Assembly (NCBI GenBank): GCA_020072785.1
Contig: JAIQGG010000006.1
Span: 168,493-232,492, forward strand
Reading direction: 5' to 3'
DNA length: 64,000 bases
Origin: Terriglobia bacterium
GTDB lineage: Bacteria; Acidobacteriota; Terriglobia; Acidiferrales; UBA7541
Under the pieces are notes generated by a model. That model was not told where the DNA came from, ran no database searches, and saw only the letters and a list, made by a program, of their open reading frames with translations. Positions 1-10,193 of the stretch are shown here, one piece after another. A program made the position numbers and the translations under genes. The stretch's first letter is position 1, and each line of letters starts with the position of its first letter.

Positions 1-613
1 CGACGTCCACAGGGGAGAGGCCCTTGGCCTGGAGGGCGGCGGGATCGATGTCCACGGAGATGAGGCGCTGCTTGCCTCCGTAAGGAAAGGGCATGGCGGC
101 GCCCTGGACGGTGGCGAGCTGGGTGCGGATAAAGTTGTTGCCGTAATCAAAGAGCTGCTGCTCGCTCATGGTGTCGCTGGTCATGCCGATCTGCAGGACC
201 GGGACGGTGGAAGCGGAATAAATGATGACCAACGGGGGGGTCGCGCCCGGGGGCAGAAACTTCAGGATGGATTGGGAGATGGCCGTCGTCTGGGCCATGG
301 CGGTCGAAATGTTGGCGCCGGGCTGAAAAAAGATCTTGATGACGGAGGTTCCTGGCAAGGATTGCGATTCGATGTGCTCGACATCGCTGACCAGAACGGT
401 GGTGGCGCGCTCCGACATGTTGGTGATGCGCTGCTCCATCTCCTGAGGAGCGAGGCCGGTGTAGGTCCAGACGACGCTGATGACGGGGATGTTGATGTCG
501 GGGAAAATGTCGGTGGGGGTGCGCTGGAGGGCCACCGGCGCGAGCAGCAGGATGACCAGCGCCAGCACGAGGAACGTGTAGGGGCGGGATAGAGCGATGC
601 GAACGATCCACAT
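1..613 (-). CDS. RND-family efflux permease, N-terminal part (gene runs off the window start)
   Basis: About 204 residues of the N-terminus are visible, read from ATG at 613 leftwards. The protein opens MWIVRIALSRPYTFLV, a first membrane helix, followed by LAPVALQRTPTDIFPDINIP and then a periplasmic porter-domain beginning with VWTYTGLAPQEMEQRI; this order is characteristic of inner-membrane AcrB/MexB/CzcA-type RND pumps, which use proton motive force to export drugs, lipids or metals through a tripartite envelope channel. The substrate cannot be told from this part. The adaptor and outer-membrane partners are not visible in the window. A promoter carrying the recurrent palindrome lies about 170 nt upstream (794-821). 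Confidence 0.85.
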   Translation of the reverse strand, partial: MWIVRIALSRPYTFLVLALVILLLAPVALQRTPTDIFPDINIPVISVVWTYTGLAPQEMEQRITNMSERATTVLVSDVEHIESQSLPGTSVIKIFFQPGANISTAMAQTTAISQSILKFLPPGATPPLVIIYSASTVPVLQIGMTSDTMSEQQLFDYGNNFIRTQLATVQGAAMPFPYGGKQRLISVDIDPAALQAKGLSPVDV

Positions 614-793
614 AAAGCTTCGAGTCCACCTGTCAGGGGGGCACCGTCCAGCGGCCCACGGCCCGGTATTTCGTTAGATTCGCGGCGCGGCCTCGCGGGT
701 ACGGAGTACTTCTGCCATGCGCACCGCTCCCGGCGGCGGCCCAGGCGAATTTTCCGGCGCGTTGCGGCAAGCCGGAGCGAACTGCGCGCGACT

Positions 794-821
794 ATTGTAT
801 GCGTGACCGCGAAGCGGTCAA
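794..821 (-). promoter_or_regulatory. Probable sigma70-type promoter of the RND pump gene
   Basis: Read on the minus strand: -35 TTGACC (complement of 816-821), 16-nt spacer, -10 TACAAT (complement of 794-799). The -35 and most of the spacer are formed by the palindrome at 804-820, so a protein bound there would block RNA polymerase. The expected leader is about 170 nt. Confidence 0.5.
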
Positions 822-826
822 CATAC
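798..826. repeat. Palindrome copy 1 (TGACCGC-GAA-GCGGTCA) with outer stem
   Basis: The 17-bp core at 804-820 is a perfect inverted repeat with a 3-nt centre. Here it is flanked by a further pairing stem, GTATG at 798-802 with CATAC at 822-826, making the longest palindrome of the family in this window. Confidence 0.85.
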
Positions 827-943
827 GATACCGCGTTTTCGGCTGGAAATTCGACAGGCAGCGTGTGACCCCGCGCCGCGGAAGGGCCGTCCGGGGAAAC
901 CCCTGCGAAGATGCGCGGGGAAAAAACCGCGCCCGCGCGGCTG

Positions 944-952
944 TGCTATGAT
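944..952 (+). promoter_or_regulatory. Extended -10 element upstream of the AsmA-like gene
   Basis: TG-C-TATGAT at 944-952 matches an extended -10 (TGnTATAAT) in 5 of 6 core positions. No good -35 is seen. Transcription would start near 959, only a few bases before palindrome copy 2, leaving a 75-nt leader to the ATG at 1034. Confidence 0.45.
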
Positions 953-962
953 GTCTCCGGCG

Positions 963-979
963 TGACCGCACCGCGGTCA
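963..979. repeat. Palindrome copy 2 (TGACCGC-ACC-GCGGTCA)
   Basis: Perfect 17-bp inverted repeat placed at about +4 to +20 of the predicted AsmA transcript, a classical operator position. Confidence 0.85.
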
Positions 980-1033
980 GCGCTGTTGTTCTTGCCTCGA
1001 GAAGCACGTTCCGGCCTCGCGCTGGAGGTTCCC

Positions 1034-2773
1034 ATGAGCACCAATCGCATTCGTACCCTCGCCATCGTTCTGGGTGTCTTGGTTGTACTACTGCTGCTGC
1101 TGCCTTCCCTCATCCCCGTGAATCAATTTCGTTCCACCGTCGAGGAGAAACTTTCCGCCGCGCTGGACCGCAAGGTGCATGTCGGGAATCTAAGTCTTTC
1201 GCTCTGGTCCGGCGCCCTGGCGGCCGAGGAGCTGTCTATCGCGGACGATGCGAAGTTCAGCGCCGCGCCGTTTTTGACGGCCAAGGCCCTCAAGGTCAAG
1301 GTCGAGGTCATGGCGCTGATTTTCTCGCGTGCGCTGCACATCACCGGTCTGACGATCGAGAAGCCCGAAGTGACGCTGCTGCGCGACGCGGCCGGGCGCT
1401 GGAATTTCTCGTCGCTGGGCGGGGCGCCGGCAAAGTCCGAGCCGCGGCGGGCGGCGCAAGCGCCGGCGCAGTCGTCGGATGCCGCCGCGGAACTTCTGGT
1501 GCAGAAAATGGAGTTGAAGGACGGGCGGCTGCTGATCGGGACCATGGGGTCGGCGAAGCGCGCCAGCTATGACAATGTGAACGCGGAAGCCTCGGATGTG
1601 TCCATGAGCGCGGCGTTTCCGGCGAAGGTGACGGCGAGCCTGCCGGGCGGGGGGAGCTTCAAGCTGGAGGGGCGTGTGGGCCCGCTGAACCCGAACGACG
1701 CCTCGCTTTCCCCGGTGGACGCGAAGATTTCCATCGACGGGCTGGACCTGGCTTCGACCGGGGTGATTGATGCCGCGGCGGGGCTTGGCGGAATCCTGGA
1801 CCTGGATGCCACGCTCACCTCGCAGAAAGGCGAAGTGCAGACCAAAGGCACGATGAAGCTGAAGAAGCTGCTGCTAGTGGCGGGCGGGTCTCCGTCCACG
1901 GTTCCCGTTACGCTGGATTTTTCCACGAAATCGGATATGCAGAGAAATACGGGGGTGCTGAACCCCTCGGCGATCAAGGTGGGCAACGCGGCCGCGCGCA
2001 TCGCAGGAACCTACGAGACGCGCGGAGAAGCCACGGTCGTGAATCTCAAGTTCGCCGGCCAGGACATGCCGGCGCGCGACCTGCAGGGCTTTCTCCCGGC
2101 GCTGGGCATCAACCTGCCCAAGGGGGCGTCGCTCTCATCGGGCATGCTCAGCGGGGATCTGAACATTCAGGGGCCGACGAACCGCCTGATCACCTCGGGG
2201 ACCCTGGGGCTGGCGAATGCCCGGGTGAGCGGGTTCGATCTGGGTTCGAAGCTCGCCGTGATTTCCGCGCTGGCCGGCGTGAAGACGGGATCGGACCTGG
2301 ACATCGAGAAGCTGACCACGAAAATCCGCATGGCCCCGGACGGGCTGCGCGCCGAGAATTTCAATGCGGTCATCCCCGCGCTGGGCACGCTGGTGGGCGC
2401 GGGGACGGTAGACGCGAAGAACAACCTGGACTTCAAAATGCTGGCGACGCTGACGGGCGGGCCGGCAGCCGCTGGTACAACGGGAGGTGCGGGCGCGGCG
2501 CCCGCGGGAGGAGCAGCTACGACTGGCGGGGGAGGAGTGGCCGGGATGCTCGGCGCGCTGCTCGGCCCGGCCAAGGGCGGACAGGCGCGGCGCATTCCGT
2601 TCCTGATTCAGGGCACGGCCTCCGATCCCAAATTTGTTCCCGATGTGCAGGGGCTGGCCACGGAAATGCTGAAGTCGCAGTTCAGCGGAAGCGGGGCGCA
2701 GAAGGACACCCAGCAGCCGGACAGCGGTCCCCTGGGCGGGCTGGGGGAACTGTTTAAGAAGAAAAAGCCGTGA
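1034..2773 (+). CDS. AsmA-like envelope protein
   Basis: 579 residues. The ATG at 1034 is preceded by GGAGG five bases upstream; an in-frame extension to 911 lacks this signal. The protein starts MSTNRIRTLAIVLGVLVVLL, a single N-terminal membrane helix, then ...SLIPVNQFRSTVEEKLSAAL and GRKV-like DRKVHVGNLSLSLWSG, the opening typical of AsmA/TamB-like proteins, which are anchored in the inner membrane and hold a long beta-rich periplasmic body implicated in moving phospholipids between membranes. The later part contains a Gly/Ala-rich low-complexity linker (about residues 475-510) and a basic C-terminus ending KKKKP. Monocistronic; the neighbouring thiolase is 212 bp away. Confidence 0.8.
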   Translation: MSTNRIRTLAIVLGVLVVLLLLLPSLIPVNQFRSTVEEKLSAALDRKVHVGNLSLSLWSGALAAEELSIADDAKFSAAPFLTAKALKVKVEVMALIFSRALHITGLTIEKPEVTLLRDAAGRWNFSSLGGAPAKSEPRRAAQAPAQSSDAAAELLVQKMELKDGRLLIGTMGSAKRASYDNVNAEASDVSMSAAFPAKVTASLPGGGSFKLEGRVGPLNPNDASLSPVDAKISIDGLDLASTGVIDAAAGLGGILDLDATLTSQKGEVQTKGTMKLKKLLLVAGGSPSTVPVTLDFSTKSDMQRNTGVLNPSAIKVGNAAARIAGTYETRGEATVVNLKFAGQDMPARDLQGFLPALGINLPKGASLSSGMLSGDLNIQGPTNRLITSGTLGLANARVSGFDLGSKLAVISALAGVKTGSDLDIEKLTTKIRMAPDGLRAENFNAVIPALGTLVGAGTVDAKNNLDFKMLATLTGGPAAAGTTGGAGAAPAGGAATTGGGGVAGMLGALLGPAKGGQARRIPFLIQGTASDPKFVPDVQGLATEMLKSQFSGSGAQKDTQQPDSGPLGGLGELFKKKKP

Positions 2774-2890
2774 AGAGCGTGAGCCGTGACCCTGGTTGGT
2801 GACTTGTAGGCAGGGAGTGCTCGCTGTGCGGGGGCGCGGGTAATCGTTTGCGCGCTTTTTCCTTTGCCGTCTATTCCGGTCCCTTTTTTT

Positions 2891-2921
2891 CTCCGTGACC
2901 TCTGTGACTCGGTGGCTATCC
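2891..2921 (-). repeat. CAC(A/C)GAG-type dispersed intergenic repeat, copy 1
   Basis: On the minus strand this reads TAGCCACCGAG followed by TCACAGAGGTCACGGAG, a short repeat of CAC(A/C/G)GAG units. A related copy in the opposite orientation lies at 6994-7020. The rest of the 2774-2985 gap shows no clear signal beyond a thymine-rich stretch near 2880. Confidence 0.5.
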
Positions 2922-2985
2922 CATCTTGCTTTTTCTGGCGCTGGGGCATCCAATATGAGGCAGAGTTTATGGAGCGAGGTGGGGC

Positions 2986-4194
2986 ATGGCTGAAGCCGTG
3001 ATTGTTTCCTCGATACGCACGCCGGTGGGCAGGGCGTTCAAGGGCGCGCTGCGCGCGACGCGCCCGGACGATCTTGCCGCGGAAGCCATCAAGGCGGCCC
3101 TGGCGCGGGTGCCGGGGCTGGATGCCAAGGAGATCGAGGACGTCATCCTGGGCTGCGCCATGCCCGAGGCCGAGCAGGGGATGAACGTGGCGCGCATCGC
3201 TTCGCTGCGCGCGGGCTTGCCTGTCGAGTGTTCGGCGATGACCATCAACCGCTTCTGCTCGTCGGGGCTGCAGGCCATCGCCATCGCGGCGGAACGCATC
3301 CGCTGCGGCGCGGCGGAGGTGATCCTCGCGGGCGGCACGGAGTCCATGAGCCTGGTGCCCATGGGCGGGAACAAGATTTCCCCGAATCCCTGGCTGGTGG
3401 ACAATAATCCGGATTCTTACATCAGCATGGGCCTGGGCACGGAGCATGTCGCCCGGAAGTACGGGATTACGCGCGAGGCGGCGGACAAGTTTTCCTACGC
3501 GAGCCACCAGAAGGCCCTGGCCGCGATTGCCGCCGGGAAGTTCAAGGACGAGACCGTGCCCGTGGAAGTGAGGATCACGGCGTGGCCCAGCGGCAACGGC
3601 GCCGGAAAAGGGAAGGGCGCGGCCAAGGCGGCGACGCAGACCTTTGTGTTTGACACCGACGACGGCCCGCGCGCGGATACTTCCATGGAAGCGCTGGCCA
3701 AGCTGAAGGCCGCGTTTCACGTGCAGGGCACGGTGACAGCAGGGAACAGCTCGCAGATGAGCGACGGTGCGGCGGCGGCGGTGGTGATGAGCGAGGCGCG
3801 CGCCAAGGCGCTGGGGCTGAAGCCGCTGGCGCGCTTTGTGTCGTTCGCCACGGCAGGGTGCCCGCCGGAGGAGTTCGGCGTCGGGCCGGTCTATGCGATC
3901 CCCAAGGCGCTGAAGCTGGCGGGGCTGAAGCTGGACGACATCGCGGTGATCGAGCTGAACGAAGCCTTCGCGGCGCAGTCGCTGGCGGTGATCCAACAGG
4001 CGGGGCTCGATCCGGCGCGGGTCAATCCCAACGGCGGCGCGATCGCTTTGGGCCATCCGCTCGGCTGCACCGGAGCGAAGCTGACGGCTTCGATCATCCG
4101 CGAGTTGCAGAGGCGCAATGCGCGCTACGGTCTGGTGACCATGTGCATCGGCGGCGGCATGGGCGCCGCGGGCATCCTCGAGCGGGTGTCGTAG
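2986..4194 (+). CDS. fadA: Acetyl-CoA acetyltransferase / 3-ketoacyl-CoA thiolase
   Basis: 402 residues, the usual thiolase length. It catalyses thiolytic cleavage of 3-ketoacyl-CoA (or the reverse condensation of two acetyl-CoA) in the cytoplasm. The nucleophilic Cys91 lies in [12 protein letters not shown], the catalytic His357 in GHPLGCTG and the second Cys387 in [18 protein letters not shown] of the loop domain is also present. A purine-rich ribosome site, GAGGTGGGG, precedes ATG 2986. The acyl-CoA dehydrogenase gene downstream supports a role in beta-oxidation, but no hydratase/3-hydroxyacyl dehydrogenase gene is adjacent, so FadA versus biosynthetic AtoB cannot be settled. Confidence 0.9.
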   Translation: MAEAVIVSSIRTPVGRAFKGALRATRPDDLAAEAIKAALARVPGLDAKEIEDVILGCAMPEAEQGMNVARIASLRAGLPVECSAMTINRFCSSGLQAIAIAAERIRCGAAEVILAGGTESMSLVPMGGNKISPNPWLVDNNPDSYISMGLGTEHVARKYGITREAADKFSYASHQKALAAIAAGKFKDETVPVEVRITAWPSGNGAGKGKGAAKAATQTFVFDTDDGPRADTSMEALAKLKAAFHVQGTVTAGNSSQMSDGAAAAVVMSEARAKALGLKPLARFVSFATAGCPPEEFGVGPVYAIPKALKLAGLKLDDIAVIELNEAFAAQSLAVIQQAGLDPARVNPNGGAIALGHPLGCTGAKLTASIIRELQRRNARYGLVTMCIGGGMGAAGILERVS

Positions 4195-4195
4195 G

Positions 4196-4972
4196 ATGCG
4201 CTCCACGAAATCAGCCTGGTTCCTTGCAACGATTCTGTTGCTTTGCGGCGGGATGCTGCGCGGGCAGGCGCCGGCCGCGCCACCTGCTGCGGCGCCGCAG
4301 GCGGTTCCAGTGCGGGGCGAGCCGCGGCATCACCTGGCGTTTGAAAACGGCTACGTGCGGGTGTTCGCGGTGGAGGTGGCGCCGCACGACGCCACGCTGC
4401 TGCACGAGCACGCTCTCGACTATGTCTACGTCACGCTGGGCACGGCGGACATCGTCAACGCAGTTTTCGGCAAGCCGGAGGTCCATGCGCAGTTGAAGGA
4501 CGGGGAGGTGCACTTCGCGCGCGGGGGATTCGCGCATGTGGCGCGCAACCTGAGCGACCTGCCCTTCCGCAATCTCACCATTGAGTTCTTGAAGCCCCAG
4601 GGCGAGGTGCACAACCTCTGCGAGAAAATCGTGCCCGGCGACGCGGGGCCGTGCGAGAAAGTCCAGGGGAAAGGCCATGTGACCACGCCGCTGATGGAGA
4701 CGGCGGAAATGCGCATCGAGTTGGTTCGGCTGGACCCGCAAGCGCAGAAGATCGAAATGGCGCCCGGCACAGGAACCCTGGTGGCCGCGCTGGAACAGGC
4801 CGGTATCGAAGTGGAATCCGAGGGGCAGCCGCCGGCGAGCATCGCCACCGGGGGACTCTTGTGGCTTCCGGCCGGGTCGCGGCAAGTTTTCTCCAATCTT
4901 CGCAACACGCCTGCAAATTTTCTGCGGATCGCTTTCAAGGACAGCGGGGCGCAGGAAACAACCGTGCACTGA
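4196..4972 (+). CDS. Secreted cupin-like protein
   Basis: 258 residues, starting one base after the thiolase stop, so probably co-transcribed. Residues 1-23 form a signal peptide (MRSTKSAW, then a hydrophobic run ending LRGQ), followed by an Ala/Pro-rich linker. The body resembles two small cupin barrels: HHLAFENGYVRVFAVEV and HDATLLHEHALDYVYVTLG in the first, and GTGTLVAALEQAGIEVES with GGLLWLPAGSRQVFSN in the second. HEH could bind a metal. No enzyme activity can be assigned; the protein should act outside the cytoplasm. Similar exported cupins without known function occur next to metabolic genes, but the link to the thiolase is only positional. Confidence 0.65.
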   Translation: MRSTKSAWFLATILLLCGGMLRGQAPAAPPAAAPQAVPVRGEPRHHLAFENGYVRVFAVEVAPHDATLLHEHALDYVYVTLGTADIVNAVFGKPEVHAQLKDGEVHFARGGFAHVARNLSDLPFRNLTIEFLKPQGEVHNLCEKIVPGDAGPCEKVQGKGHVTTPLMETAEMRIELVRLDPQAQKIEMAPGTGTLVAALEQAGIEVESEGQPPASIATGGLLWLPAGSRQVFSNLRNTPANFLRIAFKDSGAQETTVH

Positions 4973-5156
4973 GGATTTCCCCCGGCCTTCCGGAGTTTTT
5001 CCCGGTGATATACCGTGTGGCAAACCTGTACTGCACGGCGTTTGCCGGGCGGGCAGACCCGGGAGTAAGATACCTTCCCAGCGGGCTCCTCGCACCCGCT
5101 TGGCACGCACGCGGCCTGGCCGCGTACCAGTTCACCACGCGCACCCGGAGGCAATC

Positions 5157-6956
<1,800 letters not shown>

Positions 6957-6962
6957 GAAAGT

Positions 6963-6979
6963 TGACCGCTTCGGGGTCA
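6963..6979. repeat. Palindrome copy 3 (TGACCGC-TTC-GGGGTCA, one mismatch)
   Basis: Lies seven bases behind the acyl-CoA dehydrogenase stop codon, between a gene end and its terminator, where no promoter is expected. This argues that at least some copies are mobile or inert repeats rather than operators. Confidence 0.75.
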
Positions 6980-6993
6980 CGCCTACGGAAGAT

Positions 6994-7020
6994 TAGCCAC
7001 AGAGACGCAGAGCCACGGAG
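6994..7020 (+). repeat. CACAGAG-type dispersed repeat, copy 2
   Basis: Reads TAGCCACAGAG then ACGCAGAGCCACGGAG. It matches the copy at 2891-2921 in the opposite orientation, including the leading TAGCCAC and trailing CACGGAG. Confidence 0.5.
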
Positions 7021-7023
7021 TTC

Positions 7024-7064
7024 AAAGAGGAAGCCCAGGAAACAACGGGCTTCCTCTTTTTGTT
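7024..7064. terminator. Bidirectional intrinsic terminator
   Basis: A perfect 13-bp stem (7024-7036 with 7047-7059) with a 10-nt loop is followed by TTTTTG on the plus strand and flanked by AAA on the other side. It sits between convergent genes and can end both the acyl-CoA dehydrogenase and the potassium-channel transcripts. Confidence 0.85.
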
Positions 7065-7113
7065 TGTGCCGGTACCGTAGCCAGCGGCTGGCAGCGCCGC
7101 AAATTCGTCAGCG

Positions 7114-8118
7114 TCAGGCGGAAGCGCTGGCCAGGGCTTCGAGTTTCTTGATTTGGGTGTCGCCGCCGATGACGATGAGGTTGTCGTTGGGGCGGATGGG
7201 GGTATCGGGGGCGGGGTTGAAGAGCATGGCGCCGTCGGCGGGCTTCAAGCCGAGGATGATGACGCCGGCCTGCTCGCGGATCCGGGCATCGGCGAGGGTT
7301 TTGCCGACCAGCGCGGACTTGGGGCGAATCTCGACCTCGCTGATTTCCACGTCCAGGCGCTCGGTGCCGAAAGCGGCGTCTATGAAATCGAGGACGTTGG
7401 GGCGCAGCAGAAGCTGGGCGATGCGGTGGCCGACGAAGTAGTAGGGAGAAATGACCTGGGAGGCGCCGGCGCGCAGCAGCTTGGAGGTGGCTTCTTCTTC
7501 GCTGGCCCGGGCGATGATCTTGAGGTCGGAGCGGAAGCCGCGCGCGGTCAGGACGATATAGAGATTTTCGGCGTCGGAGCTGACGGCGGCGACAAAGCCC
7601 TGCGCGCGGTCGATATGCGCCTGCTTGAGGTTTTCTTCCGAGGAAGCGTTTCCGACGATCACGGGGATCTTTTCGTTGATGGCCCACTGCGCGCGGTTGG
7701 CATCGCGCTCGATGAAGATGCAGCTCTGCCCGCGGGTGAGCAGTTCCCGCGCCACGGTGCGCCCCACGCGCCCGGCGCCGCAGATGATGTAGTGGCCCTT
7801 GAGCTTGGCGATTTCCCGTTCCATGCGGCGGCGCCCGAAAACCTTTCCGAACTCGAATTCTAGCAACGCCTGGGTGAAGGTGGCAATCGTGAAGCCGCCG
7901 GCAATCACGGAGGCCACGATGAGGAAGCTGTTGAAGACCCGGCCGGCATGGGAGAGCGGGTGGATCTCACCGTAGCCGACGGTGGTCATGGTGGTCAGGG
8001 TCATGTAGAAGGCGTCGAACCAGGGCCAGCCTTCGAGGTAGTGGAAGCCGGCGCAGCCGCTGAAGACCACCAAAGCGAGGAGAATCAAGACCAGGCTGAT
8101 GCGGTTGCGGAGGCTCAT
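7114..8118 (-). CDS. Potassium channel protein with TrkA-N (RCK) and TrkA-C domains
   Basis: 334 residues. Two membrane helices (about 7-25 and 60-85) flank a pore loop with the selectivity filter T46-V-G-Y-G50 in TTMTTVGYGE, the K+ channel signature. A cytoplasmic RCK domain follows, opening with HYIICGAGRVGRTVA (NAD/nucleotide-binding GAGRVG at 114-119) and a second acidic strand FIERD. Residues from about 245 onwards form a TrkA-C domain (SALVGKTLADARIREQAGVIILG, ending NLIVIGGDTQ), a ligand-binding module that may bind a nucleotide such as c-di-AMP. The architecture is that of MthK/Kch-like gated channels in the inner membrane. It is divergent from the nuoC operon and ends at the shared terminator. 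Confidence 0.88.
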   Translation of the reverse strand: MSLRNRISLVLILLALVVFSGCAGFHYLEGWPWFDAFYMTLTTMTTVGYGEIHPLSHAGRVFNSFLIVASVIAGGFTIATFTQALLEFEFGKVFGRRRMEREIAKLKGHYIICGAGRVGRTVARELLTRGQSCIFIERDANRAQWAINEKIPVIVGNASSEENLKQAHIDRAQGFVAAVSSDAENLYIVLTARGFRSDLKIIARASEEEATSKLLRAGASQVISPYYFVGHRIAQLLLRPNVLDFIDAAFGTERLDVEISEVEIRPKSALVGKTLADARIREQAGVIILGLKPADGAMLFNPAPDTPIRPNDNLIVIGGDTQIKKLEALASASA

Positions 8119-8321
8119 CGGGTCACCGGAGATGGCCAGGCATGGTGTTCCGCGGAGAAGGGAAAGTCAAGATGAGGGAAAGAAAGTGCCGGGAGGCGGG
8201 CGAAGGATTTGCGCCAAGAGAATAGGCCGGAGTGCGCAACAAAGCGGGAGACTCGGCGAACTTTCGCGCGTCCTTCCCGGGTCATTCCTTCGGCGATCTT
8301 CAGGCTGCGGTGCGTTCTTGA

Positions 8322-8351
8322 TTGACGCGGTTTGTGCGCCTGTGTTAGAAA
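8322..8351 (+). promoter_or_regulatory. Possible promoter of the first complex I operon
   Basis: -35 TTGACG at 8322-8327, 18-nt spacer, -10 TAGAAA at 8346-8351 preceded by an extended TG. This would give a leader of about 50 nt to nuoC. The remaining divergent gap (8119-8321) shows no clear element. Confidence 0.35.
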
Positions 8352-8406
8352 CGGCACGATGGTTCTCCGCGCTGCTCGTGTGTAAGCAGCTCATTCCGCT
8401 GGGGCT

Positions 8407-9036
8407 ATGGCCGACGATCCAAAGGAACAAAAACCACCTGTAAGTTCTGCGGGCGAACAACCCGTGGCGCCGAGTGCTGCCCCGGCACCACCCAAATCGG
8501 CCGCACCGCCCGCGCCCAAAGCCCCGCCCGTGGGCCCCGCCCCGCTCGAAAATGACCTGGTGCAGCGCTACCGCGCGCGGTTTGGCGATGCCCTTCGCGA
8601 AGCCGTGGAAGACCGCAAGCAGGCCATCCTGGTGGTGGAGCGTGAGCGCCTGGCGGAGATCGCCCGCTATACCCGCGACGAAGAAAAATTCGATCTGCTC
8701 AGCGACCTGACGGCGGTGGACTGGCCGAAGCGCGAGAAGCGCTTCGACGTGGTGCTGAACCTCTATTCGTTCGCGCACAACACGCGGCTGCGCCTCAAGG
8801 TGCAGGCGGGCGCGGATGAAAGCGTGGCCAGCGTGAGCGGGGTGTGGGCCACGGCGAACTGGCTGGAGCGCGAAGTCTATGACATGTTCGGGATCGACTT
8901 TGCCGGGCACCCGAACCTCAAGCGTATCCTGCTGCCGGAGGAGTGGCAGGGCTTTCCGCTGCGCAAGGATTACGACATTTTGACGCAGGATCAGGCGTGG
9001 GTGCGGGAGAATTTGGGGATTGAGAGCGGGCAGTAG
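8407..9036 (+). CDS. nuoC: NADH-quinone oxidoreductase subunit C (set 1)
   Basis: 209 residues. The first 47 are a Pro/Ala-rich, probably disordered tail ([19 protein letters not shown]) absent from the second-set NuoC. The folded part carries the complex I 30-kDa signature [20 protein letters not shown], then [19 protein letters not shown]. NuoC is a peripheral-arm subunit that docks NuoD and lies near the quinone site. First gene of an operon nuoCDHJKLMN-atpZIBE; nuoA and nuoB, which normally precede it, are absent and the upstream gene is a divergent potassium channel. Confidence 0.93.
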   Translation: MADDPKEQKPPVSSAGEQPVAPSAAPAPPKSAAPPAPKAPPVGPAPLENDLVQRYRARFGDALREAVEDRKQAILVVERERLAEIARYTRDEEKFDLLSDLTAVDWPKREKRFDVVLNLYSFAHNTRLRLKVQAGADESVASVSGVWATANWLEREVYDMFGIDFAGHPNLKRILLPEEWQGFPLRKDYDILTQDQAWVRENLGIESGQ

Positions 9037-9062
9037 CGGAAGAAGGGTCGAAGAGCCAGAGA

Positions 9063-10193
9063 GTGGAGAACACGCTAAAAGCCGGACCGGGGACGCTGCT
9101 GGGGGCGGACGAGCTCATTCTGAACATGGGGCCGCAGCATCCCTCGACGCACGGCGTGCTGCGGGTGAAGCTCAAGCTCGACGGGGAGCGGGTGGTCGGG
9201 TCGGAGTGCGTGATCGGGTACCTGCACCGCGGCGTGGAGAAGATCGCGGAGCACCGCACCTACCAGCAGTTCGCCCCCTACGTGGACCGCATGGACTACG
9301 TCGCGGCGGTGAGCAACGGGCTGGGCTACTGCGAAGCCGTGGAGAAGCTGCTGGGAGTGGAAGCGCCGCCGCGGGCCAGGGTCATCCGCACGATCCTCAC
9401 GGAGCTGCAGCGCGTCGCCAGCCACCTGCTCTGGCTGGGCACGCACGCGCTGGATATCGGCGCGCTGACCCCGCTTTTTTACTGCCTGCGCGAGCGCGAA
9501 GAGATCCTCAAGATTTTCGAAAAATACTGCGGGGCGCGGCTGACCACGCACGCCTTCCGCATCGGCGGGCTGCAGTACGACGCCTACGACACGCTGGAGA
9601 AGGACACCGAGCGCTTCTGCAACGATTTTCACCGGCGCGTCGCGGAATACGAAGAGCTGCTGACGGGCAACCGCATCTGGATCGCGCGCACCAGGGGCGT
9701 CGGCATTCTTTCCGCCAAGGACGCCATCGCCATGGGCGTGACCGGCCCGGTACTGCGCGCCAGCGGCGTGCCGTGGGACATCCGCAAGGCCATGCCCTAT
9801 GCGGCCTACGACCAGTTCGAATTCGACATTCCGGTGGGCAAGACCGGCGACACCTACGACCGGTATCTGGTGCGCATGGAGGAGATGCGGCAGTCGGTGC
9901 GCATCTGCATGCAGGCGATTCAGAGCATCCCCGCGGGGCCGATCCTCGGCAAGGTCGGCAAGGTCCTGAAGCCGCCGGTGGGGGAGGTCTATCACGCGAT
10001 TGAGGCGCCCAAGGGCGAGCTGGGCTATTACGTGGTCAGCGACGGCACCGTGCAGCCCTACCGCGTGCGCATCCGGCCGCCGTCGTTCGTGAATCTGCAG
10101 GCTTTCGACAAGATGGTGCGCGGGCATCTGGTGGCCGACGTGGTGGCCATCATCGGCACGCTGGATATCGTGCTGGGGGAGGTCGACCGCTGA
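9063..10193 (+). CDS. nuoD: NADH-quinone oxidoreductase subunit D (set 1, short form)
   Basis: 376 residues from a GTG start 26 bases after nuoC; no ATG lies upstream of the conserved [11 protein letters not shown]. That His-containing loop and the Tyr of [11 protein letters not shown] line the ubiquinone/menaquinone pocket. Compared with the second-set NuoD (398 residues), it lacks about 20 residues of the segment that contains the HFK motif and instead runs [20 protein letters not shown] directly into LGYYVVSDG. From memory, this shorter form resembles NuoD homologues of complexes without the NuoEFG module (FpoD type), which agrees with the absence of nuoEFG from this operon. Overlaps nuoH (TGATG). 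Confidence 0.92.
   Translation: MENTLKAGPGTLLGADELILNMGPQHPSTHGVLRVKLKLDGERVVGSECVIGYLHRGVEKIAEHRTYQQFAPYVDRMDYVAAVSNGLGYCEAVEKLLGVEAPPRARVIRTILTELQRVASHLLWLGTHALDIGALTPLFYCLREREEILKIFEKYCGARLTTHAFRIGGLQYDAYDTLEKDTERFCNDFHRRVAEYEELLTGNRIWIARTRGVGILSAKDAIAMGVTGPVLRASGVPWDIRKAMPYAAYDQFEFDIPVGKTGDTYDRYLVRMEEMRQSVRICMQAIQSIPAGPILGKVGKVLKPPVGEVYHAIEAPKGELGYYVVSDGTVQPYRVRIRPPSFVNLQAFDKMVRGHLVADVVAIIGTLDIVLGEVDR

Larger units (their letters stand above)
614..1033. other. Divergent intergenic region between RND pump and AsmA gene (420 bp)
   Basis: This gap separates two divergent genes. It carries two perfect copies of the TGACCGC-N3-GCGGTCA palindrome, a minus-strand promoter for the RND gene and a plus-strand extended -10 for the AsmA gene. 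The stretch 614-790 shows no convincing coding potential. Confidence 0.6.
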
